From positions 1 to 39,725 of the forward strand of contig MOXJ01000025.1 in NCBI GenBank assembly GCA_002507565.1: a stretch of 39,725 bases of DNA, read 5' to 3'. Made by a program: the position numbers and the translations under genes. The first letter of the stretch is position 1; every line of letters starts with the position of its first letter. Origin of the DNA: Candidatus Reconcilbacillus cellulovorans. Its GTDB lineage: Bacteria > Bacillota > Bacilli > Paenibacillales > Reconciliibacillaceae. Shown piece after piece: positions 33,936-39,725 of this stretch. A model generated the notes under the pieces. That model did not search any database. It was not told where the DNA came from and saw only the letters and a program-made list of their open reading frames with translations.

Positions 33936-34350
33936 AAAGAACGGGCAATATGTGACGTTCGAAATTCACGGCGGGATTTACGGGGTTCCCATCGAGTCGG
34001 TTCAGGAAATTATCCGTTATCGAAGGGTCGCGCAAATTTACAATACGCCCTCCCATGTGGAAGGATTAATCCACTATCGCGGCAAGATCATCCCCGTTTT
34101 TTCCATTCGAAAATTGCTGCGGTTGCCCGAAAGCGCCCCGGGAAAATCAACCGTGATCATTGTGTTGAGAGTAGGCGATAAAACCGTCGGGATGATCGGT
34201 GATCGCGTCCGCCATATCATTCGGGTCGCACCTGAAGACGTCGAACCGGTTCATCGCTCGTTCATATCGGCCATTTTGAAGGCCGACGACCAGTTGGTCA
34301 TGCTGCTGGACGTTTCGGACAAATGGTTAGAGGGGAAGGATCGGGATTGA
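33925..34350 (+). CDS. cheW: CheW coupling protein (first copy)
   Basis: The 141-residue protein is a single CheW domain: Y-V-T-F-E-I-H-G-G-I-Y-G-V-P-I-E-S-V-Q-E-I-I near the start, G-L-I-H-Y-R-G-K-I-I-P-V-F-S-I-R in the middle. It links receptors to CheA. Translation start overlaps the end of cheA, and the stop overlaps the next start (TTGA), so the operon is tightly coupled. Confidence 0.92.
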   Translation: MVAEKNGQYVTFEIHGGIYGVPIESVQEIIRYRRVAQIYNTPSHVEGLIHYRGKIIPVFSIRKLLRLPESAPGKSTVIIVLRVGDKTVGMIGDRVRHIIRVAPEDVEPVHRSFISAILKADDQLVMLLDVSDKWLEGKDRD

Positions 34351-34658
34351 AGACGGCTAGGATCCGTCCGCAAGGCCCGCTGGACATCACGACCTCCGGC
34401 GAATTCAGGGACCGGGCATGGCGTTTGATCGAGGAGGGAGTTCGCCATCTGATCGTCGATTTCGGGGATGTAAGCGCGATTGACAGTTCCGGCATCGCGA
34501 AAATGCTGGCCGTTCGGAAACGGTTGGCGGACGCAGGCGGAAAAATGACCGTCGAAAACATTACACGGCCGGAAATCCGAAAAATGTTCGAAACGTTACT
34601 TTTGCACACGTTGATGGAGATTCGGGATTCGGTGAAGGAGGCGGAAGAGTCCCGGTGA
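34347..34658 (+). CDS. Second STAS-domain protein
   Basis: The 103-residue STAS domain has the canonical L-I-V-D-F-G-D-V-S-A-I-D-S-S-G-I-A-K-M-L, including the Ser that is phosphorylated in SpoIIAA-type proteins. The start is TTG 34347, six bases after GGGGAAGGA and overlapping the cheW stop (TTGA). An ATG at 34323 lies upstream of that ribosome binding site. No partner serine kinase is in the window. Confidence 0.82.
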   Translation: MKTARIRPQGPLDITTSGEFRDRAWRLIEEGVRHLIVDFGDVSAIDSSGIAKMLAVRKRLADAGGKMTVENITRPEIRKMFETLLLHTLMEIRDSVKEAEESR

Positions 34659-36415
34659 CGATCGCCGAGTGGACGCGCGAATTGGAACTTATTTCGGAAC
34701 AGATCGAAAGTTCCATGTCCGAATTGGACGAATATTATGCCATTCTTCGACAACACGTTCCTCTGGCGGAGAAACGCGTCACATTGGCTTGTCAGGAATT
34801 ACGGACGGTTTTCGACTACTTTCTCGCCGAGGGGAACGGCCGAAGTTTTTTCCGGACAATCGCGGACAACGCGCAGTCATGTCTCGAATACATACTGAAT
34901 TGGATGGAAAATGCAAAATCTTGTCGCCCGTCGGCGGAAAGAATCGAGAATTTGAGAAGGATTGTGTTCTCCGTTAAACCTTTTTTGGACGATTTGGACT
35001 TATTGTCGTTGAATATGCGGTTGTTCGCGGCCAAACGAACGTACTCTGCTCAGGGGTTGGATATGTTTACCCGACACGTTCATCGAATCGTCGCCGGGTT
35101 GAAGCGTCAGTTTGCAGAACTGTCCGAATCGGTCGGACATTTGACCGAAGAAAGCGGGAGATGCGTGGGAAAAATCGGAGAATTGCCGGAATCGGAAACG
35201 GCGGTTCGTCGTGATGTTTTTCAGGCGGTGGTTGCGGATTTAGAGCGATGGATAAAATTTGTGGAATCAACACGTTGGGTTTGTATGAATTTGTCAGATC
35301 ACTTCAATCAAATCATAAAATCGATTGAAGAAATTGTTATTTTCTTTCAATGGCATGACTTGTTACGACAAAGTGAAGAAAATATGAAAAAATGTTGTGT
35401 TGTTTTGCGGGCTCATCTTACCGACGATGCGGATTCAGCCGAAGGGACAGTCGAACGCTTGGAGTGCGTCGCGTTCGCCGAAGCGGGAATGCGGCTGTTG
35501 TCGCGCCTTGCGGCTCAGGTTGAAGAGGAGATGCGGACGTCTTTGAGTGAGATCGTTTCTGTTTTCGAACGGCTGTCGTCCGCCGTCTCGGAATTTGCGG
35601 ATGACGCCGGTCATCTGGCCGATTTTTTCGCCGCGCCGGGCGCGACGATGGAATGCCTTTTGGGCGAGATTGTCCGCAATATGGAGCATGCAGCGGAGAG
35701 ATGTCGGTGTGATATGGAAGCGTCGGATAAATGGGTGGAGGACGAACGGCGTTTGCGCGACAGGTTCGGAGAGCTGGCGTCCCGCATGAATGTTGCGCGG
35801 TTCGATACCGAAATTTTGAGATCCATGCCGATATTGGCGAAGCTTGAATTTGTCCATGCAAGCCATGAAACACGGATGATGGACGGATTGCTGGAAAACG
35901 CCATTTCCCGCTTTGTCGACGCGTTTGTGGAGCAAGACGCACTGTTTTGCAGGATAAGAAAGGAAACAGAATACGAATTCGAACAATTTCGTAAATTTTG
36001 GATTTCAAACCGGCGGCCTTTGGAAATCGCACTATTGACATTGAAAAAATCCGTTGAAGGACTGAAACTGGCCGGCGCCGTCGTCGGCGATACCGTCGGT
36101 ATGCTGTTCCGGGAGATTCGCGTTTTGGCGGATGAAGTCGCTGCTTTACGGCATCGGTTGCTGGTTGTCGAACCGATGCTCGAGCGTCTACATGCTTTGC
36201 ACGTGCGGATCGAACGGATGGCGGACGAAATCCGGGAGGAAAAGGAACGGTTGATTCGTCGACAAGGTTCAGAGGCGGTCGGGTTGAAGGAAGAGGAACT
36301 CCTCCGGTTGTTCGGACAGTTGACCGGTTACGCGGAACGCAAGACGGCGAAGGAAACGCTTGGCGTCGACGGGTGGGACGAAGGGTCGGAGCGGGGCGAT
36401 TTGACTTTGTTCTGA
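34655..36415 (+). CDS. Large helical chemotaxis-operon protein with a CheZ-like D-x3-Q motif
   Basis: The 586-residue protein has no signal peptide or membrane helix and is predicted almost wholly alpha-helical with coiled coils. It lacks the receptor signalling tip, so it is not an MCP. Near 229-240 it has F-F-Q-W-H-D-L-L-R-Q-S-E-E-N. The spacing F-Q-...-D-L-x-x-Q resembles the CheZ catalytic segment (D and Q three residues apart) and the F-x-D-I-x-R-Q-x-x-E motif of chemotaxis proteins. A CheY-P phosphatase or a scaffold is possible. The extreme C-terminus, G-D-L-T-L-F, could be a docking tail. The start is GTG, overlapping the STAS stop. I do not recognise the full-length family. Confidence 0.75.
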   Translation: MTIAEWTRELELISEQIESSMSELDEYYAILRQHVPLAEKRVTLACQELRTVFDYFLAEGNGRSFFRTIADNAQSCLEYILNWMENAKSCRPSAERIENLRRIVFSVKPFLDDLDLLSLNMRLFAAKRTYSAQGLDMFTRHVHRIVAGLKRQFAELSESVGHLTEESGRCVGKIGELPESETAVRRDVFQAVVADLERWIKFVESTRWVCMNLSDHFNQIIKSIEEIVIFFQWHDLLRQSEENMKKCCVVLRAHLTDDADSAEGTVERLECVAFAEAGMRLLSRLAAQVEEEMRTSLSEIVSVFERLSSAVSEFADDAGHLADFFAAPGATMECLLGEIVRNMEHAAERCRCDMEASDKWVEDERRLRDRFGELASRMNVARFDTEILRSMPILAKLEFVHASHETRMMDGLLENAISRFVDAFVEQDALFCRIRKETEYEFEQFRKFWISNRRPLEIALLTLKKSVEGLKLAGAVVGDTVGMLFREIRVLADEVAALRHRLLVVEPMLERLHALHVRIERMADEIREEKERLIRRQGSEAVGLKEEELLRLFGQLTGYAERKTAKETLGVDGWDEGSERGDLTLF

Positions 36416-36442
36416 AAAGCTTGGCAAGCGGGGGGGGTTTCG

Positions 36443-37498
36443 TTGAAGCCGTATGCGGTTTTAGTGGTCGATGACTCGGCGGTGGCGCGGGCGGCCGTCA
36501 GTCGCTTCATTGAAGAAGACCCGGAGTTTCGGTTGGTCGGTATTGCTCGAAACGGCCGGGATGCGATTGAAAAAGTCGAACGACTTCGTCCCGATGTGGT
36601 GACGATGGACATCGAGATGCCGGAAATGGACGGCATTCAAGCTTTACGGGAGATTATGGCACGTTGTCCGGTTCCGGTGGTCATGCTGAGCCATCATACA
36701 CGGCATGGGGCGGAGATGACGCTGCTTTCGCTGGAGTGTGGAGCGGTCGACTTTTTCCCGAAAGATTGGCTGATGGAAGCGACTGCAGGATCCTTGCGGC
36801 ATGCGAAGTCTTTTCGGGATTGTCTGAGAACGGCGGCGGCGGCTAATATCGTCGGCCTCCGAAACGCAACGCCGGTTTCCCCGGACCCGCCGCCGAAAAT
36901 GTCGGGCGGAGCCATCGAACTGGTCGTCATCGGCTGTTCGACGGGCGGACCGGCGGCATTGCAGGAAATTTTACCGCAATTTTCGGCGGACGAGGGGCCG
37001 GCGGTGTTGGTGGTTCAGCATATGCCGCCCGGATTTACGAAAGCGCTGGCGGAGCGATTCAATTCTCTTTGCAGAATGCGGGTCAAAGAAGCGGAAGAAG
37101 GGGATATCGTTCGCCCCGGGCATATTTACATCGCTCCGGCCGGTTTTCAGACCGTCATCGAACTGACGTCGTCCGGACACAAGCGAGTTCGAGTGAGGGA
37201 CGATCTCGCCGTTGCAACCTCGTACAAACCGTCGATTGACGTGACGTTGCAGTCCGCGGCGCCGATTTACGGAGAACGGTTGCTCGTCGCGATTTTAACC
37301 GGGATGGGCAACGACGGCCTGGCGGGGTGTGCGGCGGTTAAACACCATAGAGGGAAGGTGATTGCGGAAGCTGAAGAAACGTGTGTGGTTTACGGGATGC
37401 CGAGAGCGGTCCAAGAGGCCGGATTGGCCGACGTTCAAGTTCCACGGGGAGACATTTACCGGACGATCGTCGGATATTCGGCGGCGAAAGGAGGGTAG
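36443..37498 (+). CDS. cheB: CheB receptor methylesterase/deamidase
   Basis: The 351-residue protein has an N-terminal receiver with Asp56 (T-M-D-I-E-M-P-E-M-D-G) and a linker (about 120-150). The catalytic domain has Ser166 in G-C-S-T-G-G, His near 192 in V-Q-H-M-P-P-G and Asp near 290 in G-M-G-N-D-G. It removes methyl groups from receptors when phosphorylated by CheA. No cheR methyltransferase is seen in the window; it may lie beyond the right edge. The start is TTG with a run of G upstream (36430-36437). Confidence 0.93.
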   Translation: MKPYAVLVVDDSAVARAAVSRFIEEDPEFRLVGIARNGRDAIEKVERLRPDVVTMDIEMPEMDGIQALREIMARCPVPVVMLSHHTRHGAEMTLLSLECGAVDFFPKDWLMEATAGSLRHAKSFRDCLRTAAAANIVGLRNATPVSPDPPPKMSGGAIELVVIGCSTGGPAALQEILPQFSADEGPAVLVVQHMPPGFTKALAERFNSLCRMRVKEAEEGDIVRPGHIYIAPAGFQTVIELTSSGHKRVRVRDDLAVATSYKPSIDVTLQSAAPIYGERLLVAILTGMGNDGLAGCAAVKHHRGKVIAEAEETCVVYGMPRAVQEAGLADVQVPRGDIYRTIVGYSAAKGG

Positions 37499-37500
37499 CC

Positions 37501-37974
37501 ATGCCGCAAGAAACCGATTTGCGACAGGTTGTGACTTTTCGGCTGGGCGGTGAAGAGTTCGGAATTCCCATATCCGACGTCAACGAGATCATCTTCGTTC
37601 CGGCCATCACGCCGATCGCCAAAGCGCCGCCCTCCGTCGTCGGGATCATGAACTTGCGGGGAAACATTATTCCCGTGATCGATTTGAGGATCGCCCTGCG
37701 CATGCCCGTGGCGGAACGGACGAAGAAACAGCGGATTATTGTCGCACAAATCGGCGGTAAGCCGACCGGGGTGATGGTGGATGAAGTGACGCAAGTGCTG
37801 CATGTGACGGAGGAAATGTTGGAGAATGCGCCCGATCGGGTGATGACGTCGCAGACGAGATACATACGCGGAATTTGTAAAATCCAAGACCGGCTTATCG
37901 TCTTGTTGGACCTGGGCGAAGTGTTGGAAAAAGACGAACTCGAGTTTGTGGAGAAAGGGAGGAATGAAATATGA
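37501..37974 (+). CDS. cheW: CheW coupling protein (second copy)
   Basis: The 157-residue CheW domain has [22 protein letters not shown] and [16 protein letters not shown], closer to the standard flagellar-type CheW than the first copy. GGAGGG precedes the ATG, just after the cheB stop. Its stop overlaps the receptor gene start (ATGA). Having two CheW proteins suggests one may serve the adjacent receptor. Confidence 0.92.
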   Translation: MPQETDLRQVVTFRLGGEEFGIPISDVNEIIFVPAITPIAKAPPSVVGIMNLRGNIIPVIDLRIALRMPVAERTKKQRIIVAQIGGKPTGVMVDEVTQVLHVTEEMLENAPDRVMTSQTRYIRGICKIQDRLIVLLDLGEVLEKDELEFVEKGRNEI

Positions 37975-39725
37975 GAACTTTGCGCCGAAAGTGGAGCTAT
38001 CGTATTTTAGCGAATTCAGAAGTTATGAACAATATTAGGAAAGCTAAAACATCTTTCGATGAAGTAGAGAAAAAGTTGATCGAATTATTCAATATTTCCG
38101 AGCAATTGCAAAAGAGTTCGGCTGATCACGACGCATTCATCCGTCGACTCAGGACCAGCGGCGACAAAATCGCGTCCTTGTTGGACAGTATGAAGTCTTC
38201 TTCCGGATTTCTTAATCAATACACCACGGATGTGACGACAAGTATCCGGCAGTTGATCCACTTCATTCAACAAGTGGCCGACAACGGTGCAAGCGCGGCG
38301 GCGTCGGTGGAACAGATTTCGGCGGCAATCGAACAGATGAGCAAGTCGATCCGCGGCGTTGCGGCCAACGCGGAAAGCTGTGCGGCGTCGGCGGAAGAAG
38401 CGTCCGCAGCGATTCAGGAGATGGTGGCGTCCGTCCAGCAGGTGGCAGGCAACAGCGCGAGCGCGGCGGCGTCGGTGGAACAGATTTCGGCGGCAATCGA
38501 ACAGATGAGCAAGTCGATCCGCGGCGTTGCGGCCAACGCGGAAAGCAGTGCGGCGTCGGCGGAAGAGGCTTCCGCGGCGATTCAGGAGATGGTGGCGTCC
38601 GTCCAGCAGGTGGCGGGTAACAGCGCGAGCGCGGCGGCGTCGGTGGAACAGATTTCGGCGGCAATCGAACAGATGAGCAAATCGATCCGCGGCGTTGCGG
38701 CCAACGCGGAAAGCTGTGCAGCATCGGCGGAAGAGGCTTCCGCGGCGATTCAGGAGATGGTGGCGTCTGTCCAGCAGGTGGCAGGCAACAGCGCGAGCGC
38801 GGCGACGTCGGTGGAACAGATTTCGGCGGCGATCGAACAGATGGGCAAATCGATCCGCGGTGTTGCGGCTAATGCGGATCAACTGAAACAGTCGGCGGCC
38901 GAGACCTCGGCGGCCATCCAGCAGATGTCGGTTTCTATCGAACAAGTGGCTCAAAATGCGCAAAACGTTAACAACTTGTGCCAGAGAGCGTTGGCCGATG
39001 CGACGGACGGGCGGAAATCGGTGGATGAGTCGATCTCCGGCATGAAAGAAATCGCCGACATAGTCCGGAGGGCGTCCTCCGTCATGGTTGGTTTAGGAAA
39101 AAGTTCCGAAGAAATCAGCAGCATCATCGAGGTCATCGATGATATCGCCGAGCAGACGAATTTGCTTGCTTTGAATGCCGCGATCGAGGCGGCGCGAGCG
39201 GGTGAACACGGCAAAGGGTTTGCGGTCGTGGCGGAGGAAGTCCGCAAACTGGCCGAGCGCAGCGCAAAAGCGACAAAAGAGATTTCGCAACTGATCAAGG
39301 GGATTCAAAACGAAATCCGTGATGCTGTGAAAGCGATCGAAGTCGGTCATGAAAAAGTCGAACAAGGAAACCGACTTGCGGACGAAACCGGAATCGCGAT
39401 CGGCAAAATCGTTTCCGCGATCGAGAGCATCGCCAAGGAAGTGAGCCAGATTACGAGCGCGACTGTAGAACAGGCCAAGAGCAGCGAACAAATGGTCAAC
39501 GCCGCCAATCAAATCGCCCATCAGTCGGATCTGGTGGCTCAGGCGACGAAGGAGCAGGCGGCCGGGGTGGAAGAGATCGTCAAAGGGGTGGCGAACGCAC
39601 GGGAGCAGGTGCGCCAGATTACGGCAGCGACCGGCGAGCAGGCGAAGCAGGGGCAGAACATCGTACGCGCGGTGGAAAACGTCACCCGGCAGGTGGCGAT
39701 GGTGACGCAGGCGACGAAGGAGCAG
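37971..39725 (+). CDS. Soluble methyl-accepting chemotaxis protein with tandem coiled-coil repeats (partial)
   Basis: 585 codons are visible before the window ends. No signal peptide or membrane segment is seen, so the receptor is probably cytoplasmic. After about 100 residues of unclear N-terminal sequence come 3.5 copies of a 56-residue repeat (38283-38880 or so). The signalling hairpin follows, with its tip [23 protein letters not shown] (near 39140-39200), and then the returning helix. The start ATG overlaps the cheW stop. The ligand-sensing part, if any, is not recognised. Confidence 0.9.
   Translation, partial: MRTLRRKWSYRILANSEVMNNIRKAKTSFDEVEKKLIELFNISEQLQKSSADHDAFIRRLRTSGDKIASLLDSMKSSSGFLNQYTTDVTTSIRQLIHFIQQVADNGASAAASVEQISAAIEQMSKSIRGVAANAESCAASAEEASAAIQEMVASVQQVAGNSASAAASVEQISAAIEQMSKSIRGVAANAESSAASAEEASAAIQEMVASVQQVAGNSASAAASVEQISAAIEQMSKSIRGVAANAESCAASAEEASAAIQEMVASVQQVAGNSASAATSVEQISAAIEQMGKSIRGVAANADQLKQSAAETSAAIQQMSVSIEQVAQNAQNVNNLCQRALADATDGRKSVDESISGMKEIADIVRRASSVMVGLGKSSEEISSIIEVIDDIAEQTNLLALNAAIEAARAGEHGKGFAVVAEEVRKLAERSAKATKEISQLIKGIQNEIRDAVKAIEVGHEKVEQGNRLADETGIAIGKIVSAIESIAKEVSQITSATVEQAKSSEQMVNAANQIAHQSDLVAQATKEQAAGVEEIVKGVANAREQVRQITAATGEQAKQGQNIVRAVENVTRQVAMVTQATKEQ
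38283..38880 (+). repeat. 168-bp tandem repeat inside the receptor gene (about 3.5 copies)
   Basis: Copies start at 38283, 38451, 38619 and 38787; the spacing is exactly 168 bases. The first three are nearly identical in DNA, and the fourth diverges halfway. Each unit codes for 56 residues, which is eight heptads, so adding or losing units keeps the coiled-coil register. Confidence 0.92.

Noticed and set aside
38283-38880. Tandem repeats considered as a CRISPR array
   Set aside because: Units are 168 bases, contiguous without spacers, and in frame inside a chemoreceptor gene.
38085-38963. Repetitive minus-strand frame rich in Arg and His opposite the receptor
   Set aside because: Its repeats come only from the receptor's 168-bp tandem units read backwards.

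Overview
The window is one contiguous stretch of a GC-rich (by eye well above 50%) Gram-positive chromosome. It suggests a cellulolytic, spore-forming Paenibacillaceae-type Firmicute. The evidence is the end of a family 3 cellulose-binding module at the left edge, a T-box-controlled pheS-pheT pair, the Bacillus-like order pheS-pheT-zapA ... mutS2-DUF350, AAGGAGG-type ribosome binding sites with many GTG and TTG starts, a HelD-type helicase, and GlnR/TnrA-type operator sequences. A Thermobacillus- or Reconcilbacillus-like organism is a guess, not something I can prove.

Layout. (1) 1-2605: tail of a secreted CBM3 enzyme, a bidirectional terminator, and helD on the minus strand. (2) 2749-5030: a LysM-M23 peptidase, a membrane-anchored coiled-coil M23 peptidase and a bactofilin, a cell-wall/cell-shape group. 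(3) 5049-10511: a nitrate-uptake region. It holds a NarK/NasA-type transporter gene broken by one in-frame amber codon, then on the minus strand an nrtA-nrtB-nrtC/D ABC transporter ending in tatA, with ykuK downstream. Both uptake units have a GlnR/TnrA-like box at the promoter. Both also have a leader with two six-base-loop hairpins, the second overlapping a terminator, which is the architecture of ANTAR-controlled antitermination. (4) 10529-16523: an orphan MFS protein, a small double zinc-knuckle protein, the Phe T-box leader, pheS, pheT and zapA. (5) 16583-23208: a CuA-type cupredoxin lipoprotein and a YvlD-like membrane protein on the minus strand, then mutS2, a DUF350 protein, a 31-residue membrane peptide, a zinc-ribbon protein and transketolase. 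(6) 23218-29776: malic enzyme, DUF4395, a beta-hydroxyacid dehydrogenase, pgi, an IMPACT/YigZ protein, an acyltransferase-3 protein and YjbQ. (7) 29901-39725: a small Tyr/Pro-rich membrane protein, a tyrosine recombinase, and a chemotaxis operon (STAS, CheY, CheA, CheW, STAS, a long helical protein with a CheZ-like motif, CheB, CheW, and a soluble receptor cut by the window edge).

The most interesting feature is at 30237-31270. The tyrosine recombinase gene is enclosed by perfect 20-bp inverted repeats. A good sigma-A-like promoter lies inside the segment and points outward to the left, towards the small membrane-protein gene. If the segment inverted, that promoter would point at the chemotaxis operon, for which I see no convincing promoter in the present orientation. 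This looks like a self-contained invertible switch (phase variation) between a small surface or spore-type protein and a whole chemotaxis system. It is inferred from sequence only.
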